Source: Protaetiibacter intestinalis (GTDB taxonomy: Bacteria > Actinomycetota > Actinomycetes > Actinomycetales > Microbacteriaceae). From it: 64,000 bases of DNA. The stretch's first letter is position 1, and each line of letters opens with the position of its first letter. Made by a program: the position numbers and the translations under genes. The notes beneath the pieces are model-generated. The model searched no databases. It saw nothing but the letters and a program-made list of their open reading frames with translations, and was not told the origin of the DNA. Positions 26,619 to 35,333 of this stretch are shown in pieces. Location of the stretch: the NCBI RefSeq assembly GCF_003627075.1, contig NZ_CP032630.1:992001-1056000 (forward strand). The letters run 5' to 3'.

Positions 26619-27635
26619 TCAGCGCGGGCGCGGGGCCGCGACCGACTCGCGCACCACGAGCCGCGTCGGCAGCAGCACGCGCTGCGGCGGGGCGCCGTCG
26701 AGCGATTCGCTCGCCACCCGCAGCACCTCGCGGCCGAGCAGGTCCCAGTCCTGCGCGATCGTGGTGAGCGGCGGACTGAAGTCGACCGCCTCCTCGATGT
26801 CGTCGAAGCCGACCACCGAGACGTCCTCGGGGATGCGCAGGCCCTCCTCGCCGAGGGCGCGGTAGGCGCCGAGCGCCATCTGGTCGTTCGCCGAGAAGAT
26901 CGCGGTGGGCAGCTCCTCGCGCGGCGTCGTCTCGATGAGCCGGCGCATCGCGAGGTAGCCGGAGTGGGCCGACCAGTCGCCCTGCAGGGGCTCGGGCACG
27001 GGGCGCCCGCGCTCGCGCAGCATCCGCTCCCAGGTCTCCTGGCGGCGGGCGGCGAAGAACGAGCCGGGAGCACCCGCGATGTGGTGCACCGTGTGGTGGC
27101 CCGCCTCGAGCAGGTGGGAGACGGCGGCCTCGCTGCCGCCGATCTGGTCGGAGTCCATCGCCGAGACGTCGGGGTTCGACTGCGGGCCGATGAGGATCGC
27201 GTGCATGCCGGGCGGCACCTGCATCGGGGTGTCGAACTCGAGCTGCGAGGTGAGGATCGACACGATCACATCGACCGCCATCTCCTCGAGGCGCGTGAAC
27301 GCGCCGCTCGTGGCGAGGCCGGTCGCGGCGGCGATCGGCATGAGGGTCGTCGCGTAGCCGTTCAGGGCCGCGTACTCGGACACCGCCTCGACGGTGCGCC
27401 GGGTGCCCACCGCGTGCAGGCCCTGGTAGACGATGCCGATCGTCTTGTAGCTGCCGCGGCGCATCGCCCGGGCGGCGAGGTTCGGCCGGTAGCCGAGCTC
27501 CCGCATGACGGTCAGCACGCGATCCCGCGTCGCATCGTTGACGTTGGGTTCGCCGTTGGCCACGCGCGACACCGTCTGCAGGGACATCCCCGAGACCCGG
27601 GCGACGTCCCGCATCGAAGGACGCCGCGTCTCCAT
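26619..27635 (-). CDS. LacI-family transcriptional regulator
   Basis: The start is the ATG at 27635 (METRRPSMRDVARVSG), one base after the beta-galactosidase stop. The N-terminal HTH (about 8-27, MRDVARVSGMSLQTVSRVAN) and hinge (YRPNLAARAMRRG) are followed by a periplasmic-binding-protein-like sugar domain with GFDDIEEAVDFSPPLTTIAQ. It has 338 residues, standard for the family. As the last gene of the transporter/beta-galactosidase operon it very probably represses that operon, and possibly the GH53 gene, with a galactoside as inducer. Confidence 0.9.
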   Translation of the reverse strand: METRRPSMRDVARVSGMSLQTVSRVANGEPNVNDATRDRVLTVMRELGYRPNLAARAMRRGSYKTIGIVYQGLHAVGTRRTVEAVSEYAALNGYATTLMPIAAATGLATSGAFTRLEEMAVDVIVSILTSQLEFDTPMQVPPGMHAILIGPQSNPDVSAMDSDQIGGSEAAVSHLLEAGHHTVHHIAGAPGSFFAARRQETWERMLRERGRPVPEPLQGDWSAHSGYLAMRRLIETTPREELPTAIFSANDQMALGAYRALGEEGLRIPEDVSVVGFDDIEEAVDFSPPLTTIAQDWDLLGREVLRVASESLDGAPPQRVLLPTRLVVRESVAAPRPR

Positions 27636-27636
27636 G

Positions 27637-30600
27637 TCAGACCCCCGTGAATCCGAACCGGAAGCGGAGGGTGCCCGTCCGCGGCAGCCGGTACTCGGGC
27701 AGTGTACGCGCACCCCAGGAGTCGTCACCACCGACACCCCGCCGCATGAGCGCCGGGCGCAGCACCGTGCGCACGCTCGGGGGGAGCTCGTTCGGATGCC
27801 GCGCCGCCTCGATCTCGTCGGGCGTCCACGGCAGCGCCGAGAACTCCATGCCGCCCTCGGCATCCAGTCGCAGACCGGTGCCGCGCGCGTCGGTGACCTC
27901 CGCCCAGCGCACCCCCGTGCGGCTGCCCGCCTCCTGCGGGTTCAGGTACGGGGTGAGCGCCTCGGCGACCGGCACCTCGTGCACGCCGAGGCGCGCCCCC
28001 TCGCGGCGGTCGACGTAGCACTCCTCGGGTCCGTCGCCGTACCAGCGCCAGCGGTCGAGCTCGGGGCGCGTGCCGAGCAGCACGCCGAACTCGGGCAGCT
28101 CGGGCAGTGCGTCGGAGAGCTCCATCGTCTGGGTCACCTCGACGCGCCCCGCGGCGTCCACCCGGTACGCGAGCTCGCACACCGTCGCCGGCTGCACGGG
28201 CAGCGGGTAGCGGTACACGACGCGCACCGAGCCGTCGTCGAGCTGCGTCACCTCGGGGTCGCGCGAGTCGGGGCTCACCCGCAGGTACCGGCTCGCGATG
28301 AGCCAGGCGCCGTCCTCGGCGGGGCCGCCCCAGCCGCGCTCGTTGGAGGTGGGCGCGTGCCAGAAGTTGGGGCGCACCACCCCGGTGAGCAGTTCGCGGC
28401 CGCCGTCGGCGGCGTCGCCGAAGCGGTACGAGCCGAGACCGCCGTGCAGTCGCGAGAACAGCGCGTGGAAGCGCTCCCCGTGCACGCCCGTGTTGTGGAT
28501 GCCGTGCACGAGTCGCAGGGGCGCGGCGCCGACGGATGCGGGCGGGGCCCAGGCGCCGAAGACGCCCTGCCCCCACGCGACCTCGTGGCCGGCATCCGCC
28601 CACGCGGTTCCCTCGCGCAGGCGGAACGACACGTGCACGACGTACTCGCCGGGCTCCGCGGGCACCGTGACCGGCAGCGGGTACTCGGCCGAGCCGCCGG
28701 GTGCCGCATCCGTCTCGACCGTCGCGCTCGCGAGCACCTCGCCCTCGCGCGCGAGCGTCACGACGCACGCGTAGGCCGAGCTCGCGGTCGCGAGCAGCCG
28801 GTTCTCGACCGTGAACGCTGTGCGCCCGACCGTCACCTGCAGCCCCTGGTAGAGCTTCGCGACCTCCTGCACCTTGGGGCTCGGGCTGTGGTCGGCGAAG
28901 AAGATGCCGTTGCCGCAGAAGTCGCCGTCGTGCGGCGCCTCGCCGAAGTCGCCGCCGTAGCCGAGGAACTCGCGGCCGTGCGGGTCGACGAGCGGCAGCG
29001 CCTGGTCGGAGAAGTCCCAGATGAAGCCGCCCTGGAAGCGCGGCTCCCGGTAGGCGAGCTCGAGGTAGCCCTGCACGCCGCCGAAGGAGTTGCCCATGGC
29101 GTGCGCGTACTCGCACAGGATGAACGGCTTGCCGGGATGCGCGGCGAGGTACGGCTCGATGTCGCGCACCGGCGTGTACATCCGGCTCAGCACGTCGGTC
29201 GTGTCGGGGTGGCGCGGGTCCCAGTCGACGCCCTCGTAGTGCACGGGGCGGCTGTCGTTCGCACGGAACCAGTCGGCGACGTCGCGGATGCCGGTGCCGC
29301 CGTACGACTCGTTGCCGCAGGACCAGATCACGACGCTCGGGTGGTTCTTGTCGCGCTCGAGCACGTTCGCGGCGCGGTCGAGCAGGGCGGGCTTCCACTC
29401 GGGCCGGTCGCCGGGGAACGCCTCCTCGACGCCGGCGCCGAGGTAGCGCAGGCGATCCCACATGCCGTGGGTCTCGAGGTTCATCTCGTCGATCACGAGG
29501 AAGCCGTAGCGGTCGGCGAGCTCGTAGAAGAAGGAGTTGTTCGGGTAGTGGCTCGTGCGGATCGCGTTGACGTTGATGCGCTTGAGCACCTGCAGGTCGG
29601 CCTCGGTCTGCTCGCGCGTCATGACGCGTCCCTGCAGCCCGAACTCGTGCCGGTTCACGCCGTGGAACACGACGCGGCGGCCGTTCAGCCGCAGGAGGCC
29701 GTCCTCGATCGCGAAGCGGCGGATGCCGACCGCCTGCGGCACGACCTCGGTCACGGTGCCCGCGGCATCCCGCACCTCGACGAGCAGTTCGTAGAGCGCG
29801 GGCGACTCGGGGCTCCACAGCCGTGGCGACTCGACGCGCACGGCGAGCACGCCGTCGCCCGCGTCGTGCAGCTCGCCGACGCCCTCGAGGCGCGCGCTCA
29901 CGGTGCCTTCGCCCTGCAACGCGACCTCGAGGCGCACCTCGGCGCTCGCGAGGTCGTCGGCGAGCGTCGTCGTCACCCGGAGGTCCTCCGCGTGCACGGC
30001 GGGGCGCCGGCGCAGCACGACGTCGCGGAACAGCCCCGAGAAGCGGAACATGTCCTGGTCCTCGAGCCACGACCCGGAGCTCCACTTGATCACCTGGGCG
30101 GCGATGACGTTCACGCCGGGCACGAGGGCCTCGGTGATGTCGAACTCGGAGGGGGTGAAGCTGTCGGTCGCGTAGCCGATCCAGCGGCCGTTGACCCACA
30201 CCGAGACGGCGCTCTCGGCGCCCTCGAAGACGACCGACACGGTCTCGCCCTCGGCGGGCGCCGCCTCGAGCGCGAAGTCGCGGCGGTAGGAGGCCACCGG
30301 GTTGAACCCGGTCGGCACCTGCCCCGGCTCGAGCTGCTCCCAGCCGTCCCAGGGGTACTGCACGTTCGTGTACTGGGCGCGGTCGTAGCCCTCCAGCTGG
30401 ATGTGCGCGGGCACCGGGATCTCGTCCCAGCCGGAGACGTCGAAGCCCGGGTCCTCGAAGCCGGGCACGACCTCCGCGGGGTTCGGCGCGTAGTGGAACC
30501 GCCACGTGCCGCCGAGCGACTGCTCGAACACGCTGCGTCCGGATGCCGCCTCGGCGGCATCCCGGAACCAGCGGTGGTCGGAGTGGGCGGGCAGCCGGTT

Positions 30601-30648
30601 CTCGGAGACGTAGCCCGGATCGGCCACCCGGTCGAGCTCGGGCCTCAC
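27637..30648 (-). CDS. beta-galactosidase, GH2 (LacZ type, 1003 aa)
   Basis: The sugar-binding, Ig-like and TIM-barrel domains are in LacZ order, and a beta-galactosidase small-chain region lies at the C-terminus (for example SNERGWGG and RVVYRYPLPVQPA). The acid/base is Glu447 in WSCGNESYGG and the nucleophile Glu513 in LCEYAHAMGNS. There is no signal peptide, so it acts in the cytosol on imported galacto-oligosaccharides or lactose. The start overlaps the permease stop by 4 bp. Confidence 0.95.
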   Translation of the reverse strand: MRPELDRVADPGYVSENRLPAHSDHRWFRDAAEAASGRSVFEQSLGGTWRFHYAPNPAEVVPGFEDPGFDVSGWDEIPVPAHIQLEGYDRAQYTNVQYPWDGWEQLEPGQVPTGFNPVASYRRDFALEAAPAEGETVSVVFEGAESAVSVWVNGRWIGYATDSFTPSEFDITEALVPGVNVIAAQVIKWSSGSWLEDQDMFRFSGLFRDVVLRRRPAVHAEDLRVTTTLADDLASAEVRLEVALQGEGTVSARLEGVGELHDAGDGVLAVRVESPRLWSPESPALYELLVEVRDAAGTVTEVVPQAVGIRRFAIEDGLLRLNGRRVVFHGVNRHEFGLQGRVMTREQTEADLQVLKRINVNAIRTSHYPNNSFFYELADRYGFLVIDEMNLETHGMWDRLRYLGAGVEEAFPGDRPEWKPALLDRAANVLERDKNHPSVVIWSCGNESYGGTGIRDVADWFRANDSRPVHYEGVDWDPRHPDTTDVLSRMYTPVRDIEPYLAAHPGKPFILCEYAHAMGNSFGGVQGYLELAYREPRFQGGFIWDFSDQALPLVDPHGREFLGYGGDFGEAPHDGDFCGNGIFFADHSPSPKVQEVAKLYQGLQVTVGRTAFTVENRLLATASSAYACVVTLAREGEVLASATVETDAAPGGSAEYPLPVTVPAEPGEYVVHVSFRLREGTAWADAGHEVAWGQGVFGAWAPPASVGAAPLRLVHGIHNTGVHGERFHALFSRLHGGLGSYRFGDAADGGRELLTGVVRPNFWHAPTSNERGWGGPAEDGAWLIASRYLRVSPDSRDPEVTQLDDGSVRVVYRYPLPVQPATVCELAYRVDAAGRVEVTQTMELSDALPELPEFGVLLGTRPELDRWRWYGDGPEECYVDRREGARLGVHEVPVAEALTPYLNPQEAGSRTGVRWAEVTDARGTGLRLDAEGGMEFSALPWTPDEIEAARHPNELPPSVRTVLRPALMRRGVGGDDSWGARTLPEYRLPRTGTLRFRFGFTGV

Positions 30649-31463
30649 TTGACCGCCCCCGTGATGCCGTTGGCGAAGGAGCGCTGCAGCAGCAGGAACA
30701 CGACCACCGTCGGCAGCGAGGCGAGCAGCACCGCGAGCATGAGCACGCCGTAGTCGGTGACGTAACCCGCGCTCAGGTTGACGATGAGCATCGGCATCGT
30801 CTGCACCTCGTTCTTGATGAGGATGACGCGCGGCCAGAGGTAGTTGTTCCAGGCCGTCATGAAGGTGATGACGCCCGCCGCCGCGAAGGTCGCCCGCATG
30901 GTGGGGATGTAGATGCGCGCGTAGATCGAGAACTCGTTGAGGCCGTCGACCCGCGCCGCCTCGAGGATCTCGGTCGGGAAGGCGCGCGAGGATTGCCGGA
31001 ACAGCAGGATCAGCAGGGGCGTCGAGATCGCCGGGATGATGACGGCGAAGATCGAGTTGACGAGCCCCAGCTTCGCGAACACCTGGAACAGCGGGATCAT
31101 CGTCGCCGCGAACGGGATCATCATGGCGAGCAGCAGCACGCCCATGAGCACGTCCTTGCCGCGCGAGTGGTACACCTCGAAGCCGTAGCCGGCGATCGAG
31201 CAGATGATGAGCGCGAGCACGGTGGTGCCGAGCGCGATCGCGGCCGAGCTGCCCATCGCGCGCAGCACATCCTGCGCCTGGAACAGGTGGGCGAAGTTGG
31301 TGAACAGCTCGCCGCCCGGCAGCAGGCGCGAGCTCAGCACGTCCTGGCTGGTGTTCGTCGAGGAGACGACCATGAAGTACAGCGGGAACAGGGAGAAGAT
31401 CGTCCAGATCCCGAGGAAGAGGTAGCCGGGCACATCCCGGAGCTTCTTAATCACGCTTGTCAC
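30645..31463 (-). CDS. sugar ABC transporter permease, LacG/MalG type
   Basis: The 272-residue product has six helices and the EAA loop EILEAARVDGLNEFSIYARI, which contacts the ATPase. It starts inside the end of the first permease gene (17-bp overlap). No ATP-binding subunit is encoded in the operon. The transporter would use a shared MsmK/UgpC-type ATPase encoded elsewhere, as is usual for CUT1 systems in actinobacteria. Confidence 0.92.
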   Translation of the reverse strand: MTSVIKKLRDVPGYLFLGIWTIFSLFPLYFMVVSSTNTSQDVLSSRLLPGGELFTNFAHLFQAQDVLRAMGSSAAIALGTTVLALIICSIAGYGFEVYHSRGKDVLMGVLLLAMMIPFAATMIPLFQVFAKLGLVNSIFAVIIPAISTPLLILLFRQSSRAFPTEILEAARVDGLNEFSIYARIYIPTMRATFAAAGVITFMTAWNNYLWPRVILIKNEVQTMPMLIVNLSAGYVTDYGVLMLAVLLASLPTVVVFLLLQRSFANGITGAVK

Positions 31464-32391
31464 CGATCCTCAGCTGGATGAAGGCGAGCACGGCGACGAG
31501 GATCAGGATCACGTAGGACAGAGCCGCGCCGTAGCCGAAGTTGGGGTTGCGCTGGAACGACACCTCGTAGAGGTAGTGCGACATCGACATGGATGCGTAG
31601 GCGGGGCCGCCGCGCGTGAGGGCCCACGACTCGTCGAAGAGCTGCAGGGTGCCGTTGGTCGACATGATCGCGGTGAGCAGGATGATGGGCCGCAGCTGCG
31701 GCACCGTCACCCGCCAGAACACCTGGAAGCTGTTGGCGCCGTCCATGCGCGCGGCCTCGATCGTGGAACGGTCGATGTTCTGCAGGCCCGCGAGGAAGAA
31801 GATCATGTTGAAGCCGGTCCAGCGCCACAGCAGGCCGATGATGAGCACGGCCCGGGCGGTGTCGGCCTCGCCGAGCCAGTTGACGGGCGCGACGCCGAAG
31901 ACGCCGAGGAAGTCGTTGACGAAGCCGTCGGTCGCGAACATCGTGCGGAAGACGAGCGAGTAGGCGACGAGCGACACGGCGCACGGCAGGAAGATGGCGG
32001 TGCGCCAGAAGGTGCGGCCGCGCAGCCGCGGATTGTTGAGCAGGTTGGCCAGGACGAGCGCGAGCCCCAGCATGATCGGCACCTGGATGATCAGGTAGAT
32101 GAAGGTGTTGCCGAGCGTCTGCTTGAAGATCTCGTCGCCGAGGAGCCGCTGGTAGTTGTACCAGAGAGGGTCGGCCCAATCGAGGCGCGTGCCGCGGCCG
32201 GTCTGCAGCGACAGGATGAACGCCTGGATCATCGGCAGGAAGCTCACGAGCACGATGAGCAGCGCGGCCGGCAGCAGGAACGCCCAGCCGGTCAGGTTGT
32301 GGCGGCGGTCGGTTCCGAGCCGCCTGCGGTCGCGGGGGCTCCCACCCCGCGCGGATTCTGCCCTCTTGGGCGTCGCGGTCAGCGCACTCAC
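31447..32391 (-). CDS. sugar ABC transporter permease, LacF/MalF type
   Basis: A GTG start with GAGAAGGAG 7 nt upstream gives 314 residues. A basic cytoplasmic N-terminus (about 1-33) leads to six helices and the EAA loop STIEAARMDGANSFQVFWRV. It pairs with the second permease and the lipoprotein upstream as a CUT1-family importer. It is separated from the binding-protein gene by 140 bp that contain a strong hairpin. Confidence 0.92.
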   Translation of the reverse strand: MSALTATPKRAESARGGSPRDRRRLGTDRRHNLTGWAFLLPAALLIVLVSFLPMIQAFILSLQTGRGTRLDWADPLWYNYQRLLGDEIFKQTLGNTFIYLIIQVPIMLGLALVLANLLNNPRLRGRTFWRTAIFLPCAVSLVAYSLVFRTMFATDGFVNDFLGVFGVAPVNWLGEADTARAVLIIGLLWRWTGFNMIFFLAGLQNIDRSTIEAARMDGANSFQVFWRVTVPQLRPIILLTAIMSTNGTLQLFDESWALTRGGPAYASMSMSHYLYEVSFQRNPNFGYGAALSYVILILVAVLAFIQLRIGDKRD

Positions 32392-32489
32392 GTGGCACTC
32401 CTTCTCTGTGGCGTCGGCAGTAGGGCGGCCCGCCGACCTCTATCGGGCGGCGAAGCCACCCGATCTCGCAAGGTCCTCTGGCGGAACCG

Positions 32490-32526
32490 GTGGTCCGGTG
32501 GGTGGCCCCGCCACCCACCGGACCAC
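32490..32526 (-). terminator. strong intra-operon hairpin between binding-protein and permease genes
   Basis: Perfect 16-bp stem (32490-32505 and 32511-32526, left arm GTGGTCCGGTGGGTGG) with a 5-nt loop, starting 6 bp after the binding-protein stop codon. It would act as a partial terminator or 3' stabiliser, making more binding protein than permease. Confidence 0.75.
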
Positions 32527-32531
32527 TCGGA

Positions 32532-33833
32532 TTACCCCATGGCGAACTCGACCGTGGACTGCGCCTCGTCGAGCGCCGTCTTCATGTCGGCGCCGCCGAT
32601 GATCTTCGTGATCGCCGCGCTCACCGCATCCCGGGCCTCGTAGTAGTACACGCCCGTGTTGTTGCTCGGCACGCTGGCGCCGAACCGCACGACGTCGGCG
32701 TAGATCGCCTGGCCGCCGAAGAACTCCACCGGCTGCGAGTAGACGTCGCTGTCACCGGCGGGGATCCAGTTCGCGACCGCACCAGAGGAGGGCAGGATCG
32801 TGTCGAACAGCTCGGTGGAGCCGGCGAAGGTCGACGCGAGGAAGTCCTGCGCGAGCTCGACGTTGGCGTTCGAGCTGACCGCCCACGAGGAGCCGCCGTT
32901 GGCCGAGTAGTTGGTGGCACCGGACACGCCGTCGAGCTTGGGCAGGTTGGTGACCGCCCACTTGCCGGACTGGTCTTCCGCGGTCTGGATGGATCCGGAG
33001 ATCCACACGCCGTTGATGGTGCCGGCGACCGAGCCGTTCACGAAGCTGCCGACGTACTCGTCCCACGAGTTGACCTCGGTGAAGACGCCCGCGTCGACGA
33101 GCTGGATGTAGGTGTCGATCGACTTCTCGAGCGCCTCGTTGCCGGAGATGGTCGGCTTGCCGTCCGCGTCGAAGAGGCTCGCGCCGGCCGACTGCAGCAT
33201 CATCATGATCTGGTCGGACGATCCGGCCTGGCCCGAGAGCAGCGGCTTGCCGGTCTTGGCGAGCACGTCCTCCGCCTGGGCGAGGAAGGTGTCCCACGTG
33301 ATGTCGGTGAAGTCGTCGATCGTGTAGCCGGCCTCGCCGATCACGTCGGTGCGCAGCGCCTGGATGGCGGTGCCCGAGTCGAACGGCAGCCCGTAGTTGA
33401 CGCCGTCGACGGTCGAGTAGGCGTTCACCGCGTCGGGGAACTCGGAGAAGTCGACGTCCGAGTCGCTGAAGTCGCTGAACAGGTCGGGGTAGTTGATGAC
33501 GTTCTTCTGGAACGCGTTGTTCTGCACGAGGAAGATGTCGGGCAGCTCGCCGTACTCCTGCGACTGCGCGAGGGTCGTGAGCTTGGTCTGCAGGTCGTCC
33601 CACGGCGTCTCGACGATGTCGAGCTTGAAGTCGGGGTGGTCCTGCTGGTAGATCTTCTCGGCCTCCTGCATCGCGTAGATGTTGAAGGCCGGGTCCCAGG
33701 CCCAGACGGTGAGGGTGTTGTCGTCGGCGGAGTCTCCTCCGCCGCCGCCGTTGTCGCTCGAGCAGCCGCTCATGATGAGGGCGACCGGCAGCGTCATCGC
33801 GACGACTGCGGCGAACTTCGTTGTGCGCTTCAA
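32532..33833 (-). CDS. sugar-binding lipoprotein of ABC transporter
   Basis: The start is a TTG at 33833 (MKRTTKFAAV) with AAGGA 7 nt upstream; a nearby ATG is out of frame and stops after two codons. The signal peptide ends at the lipobox LIMSGC (Cys24), followed by a Gly/Asp linker. The mature part is a family 1 extracellular solute-binding protein (LTVWAWDPAFNIYAMQEAEK). It would capture galacto-oligosaccharides for the two permeases. Substrate is inferred from the adjacent beta-galactosidase. Confidence 0.92.
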   Translation of the reverse strand: MKRTTKFAAVVAMTLPVALIMSGCSSDNGGGGGDSADDNTLTVWAWDPAFNIYAMQEAEKIYQQDHPDFKLDIVETPWDDLQTKLTTLAQSQEYGELPDIFLVQNNAFQKNVINYPDLFSDFSDSDVDFSEFPDAVNAYSTVDGVNYGLPFDSGTAIQALRTDVIGEAGYTIDDFTDITWDTFLAQAEDVLAKTGKPLLSGQAGSSDQIMMMLQSAGASLFDADGKPTISGNEALEKSIDTYIQLVDAGVFTEVNSWDEYVGSFVNGSVAGTINGVWISGSIQTAEDQSGKWAVTNLPKLDGVSGATNYSANGGSSWAVSSNANVELAQDFLASTFAGSTELFDTILPSSGAVANWIPAGDSDVYSQPVEFFGGQAIYADVVRFGASVPSNNTGVYYYEARDAVSAAITKIIGGADMKTALDEAQSTVEFAMG

Positions 33834-33933
33834 GACATTGTCCTTCCTTGGCGGGTGAGGAATGCCTTCCGGACGCTTCGCTGCGTCTGCGCTGTGTACT
33901 CGTCCTTGAGCATCGCCTCGGGGATGTGTTGCG

Positions 33934-33963
33934 ATGGTGACGTTAACATGTGAACGTCACCAT
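33934..33963. promoter_or_regulatory. candidate LacI-family operator of the galactoside operon
   Basis: An 11-bp inverted repeat (ATGGTGACGTT at 33934-33944 and its complement at 33953-33963) flanks AACATGTG. Read as two sites, ATGTGAACGTCACCA and ATGTTAACGTCACCA agree at 14 of 15 positions. It is about 100 bp upstream of the binding-protein start, where the operon promoter must lie. Confidence 0.65.
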
Positions 33964-34006
33964 TTGCAACGCATCAATGAAACTCCCTGGTCAGGGGCGT
34001 GTTCGC

Positions 34007-34486
34007 TCAGGCGTGGGCGCCGGTCGAGGTCTTGTCCTCGTCGTCCGGCGGAACGGCGCACCAGCCCTCCGCGACGAGCCCCGCGGTGAGCAGCAGCACC
34101 GACGCCACCACCATCGCGACGCCCGCCCAGACGGTGCCGACGGCGCTCACCGGACGGATGAGCAGCTCGATCACGAGGCCCACCGCGGCGCCGCCGAGCA
34201 GGGCGCCCGCGACCGCCGAGGCCTTCGCGATGAGCAGCACCCGGGTCGCGTAGAACGGGTCGACGCGCCGCTTGGCGGCATCCGTCCCGGCACCCCGCGT
34301 CGCACGGCGCACCGGCAGCGCGAGCACCACGACGATGACCGCGATGAGCACGAGGGTCACCGAGAGCGTCACCTGCGGCACGATCTTCGAGAGCCCGACG
34401 CTCGCCAGCCCCAGCTGCAGCAGCACGGCGCCGATCGCGCTCGCGAGCACGAGCACCACGAGCAGCCCGGGGCGCGTGCGGGTCAC
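34007..34486 (-). CDS. DUF3180 membrane protein
   Basis: The GTG start overlaps the folK stop (GTGA), giving 159 residues with four predicted helices in two pairs (about 7-25 and 32-55, then about 82-105 and 112-140). DUF3180 proteins are regularly found after folK in actinobacteria; their function is unknown. It is the last gene of the tilS-to-folK operon. Confidence 0.85.
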   Translation of the reverse strand: MTRTRPGLLVVLVLASAIGAVLLQLGLASVGLSKIVPQVTLSVTLVLIAVIVVVLALPVRRATRGAGTDAAKRRVDPFYATRVLLIAKASAVAGALLGGAAVGLVIELLIRPVSAVGTVWAGVAMVVASVLLLTAGLVAEGWCAVPPDDEDKTSTGAHA

Positions 34487-34968
34487 GACACGCCCCCGAG
34501 TCCGGCCAGCAGCCGGTCGACGCGACCGCGGCCCGGGATCGTCGCGAGCGGGTCGACGACGAGCCACGGGCGCAGCACGAAGTCGCGCTCGTGGGCGCGC
34601 GGATGCGGCAGGGTCAGCCGCGGATCGTCCTGCTCGAGCTCGCCGAAGGAGATGAGGTCGAGGTCGAGCGTGCGATCGCCCCAGCGCTCGGCGCGGGTGC
34701 GGCCGTGGGCATCCTCGAGGGCGGCGAGCACGGCGAAGAGCTCGGCGGCGTCGAGCGTCGTGCGCACGAGCGCGACCGTGTTGAGGTAGGCGGGCGCGTC
34801 GAGGTCGACCCCGTACGGGCGCACGGCCGGGGTCTCGATGGTCGGCGCGATCGCGACGAGCTCGACCCCCTCCGTCGCGGCGAGCTCGGCCGCGGCCGCC
34901 TCGATCGTCGCGGCGCGATCGCCCAGGTTCGCGCCGAACGCCACCACGGCGGCCGTGCCGGCGCTCAC
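34483..34968 (-). CDS. folK: 2-amino-4-hydroxy-6-hydroxymethyldihydropteridine pyrophosphokinase
   Basis: HPPK transfers pyrophosphate from ATP to the pterin before dihydropteroate synthase acts. FGANLGDR (about 10-17), the catalytic segment RWGDRTLDLDLISFG (about 95-110) and LPHPRAHERDFVL are all present. It has 161 residues, the usual size. The GTG start overlaps the folB stop by 4 bp. Confidence 0.95.
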   Translation of the reverse strand: MSAGTAAVVAFGANLGDRAATIEAAAAELAATEGVELVAIAPTIETPAVRPYGVDLDAPAYLNTVALVRTTLDAAELFAVLAALEDAHGRTRAERWGDRTLDLDLISFGELEQDDPRLTLPHPRAHERDFVLRPWLVVDPLATIPGRGRVDRLLAGLGGVS

Positions 34969-35333
34969 GCGCGGCTCCGGCGGATCGTGACGCTCACATC
35001 CGCGAAGGGCACCGTGATCGGCGCGCTCGGCTTGTGCACGGTGACGGTCGTGGCATCCACGACCGGGTACGACAGGGCGATCTGCGCGACACGCTCGGCG
35101 ACCGTCTCGATGAGGTCGACAGGGTCCGACTCGACCGCCTTCACGACGCGCGCGGCGAGCTCGCCGTAGTGCACCGTGGCCGTCAGGTCGTCGCCCGCGG
35201 CGGCCGCGGCGAGCGACAGCTGGAGCACGACGTCGACGATGAACAGCTGGCCCTCGACCCGCTCCTCGGGCAGCACGCCGTGGTAGCCGATCGCCCGCAG
35301 TCCGGTGAGGGCGATCTCGTCACGAGCGGTCAA
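34965..35333 (-). CDS. folB: dihydroneopterin aldolase
   Basis: FolB converts dihydroneopterin to the hydroxymethyl pterin used by FolK. The conserved GYHGVLPEERVEGQLF lies at about 15-30. The chosen start is a TTG at 35333 (MTARDEIALTG), which overlaps folP by 14 bp; no ATG or GTG lies in frame at a fitting place. It has 122 residues, normal for the family. Confidence 0.93.
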   Translation of the reverse strand: MTARDEIALTGLRAIGYHGVLPEERVEGQLFIVDVVLQLSLAAAAAGDDLTATVHYGELAARVVKAVESDPVDLIETVAERVAQIALSYPVVDATTVTVHKPSAPITVPFADVSVTIRRSRA

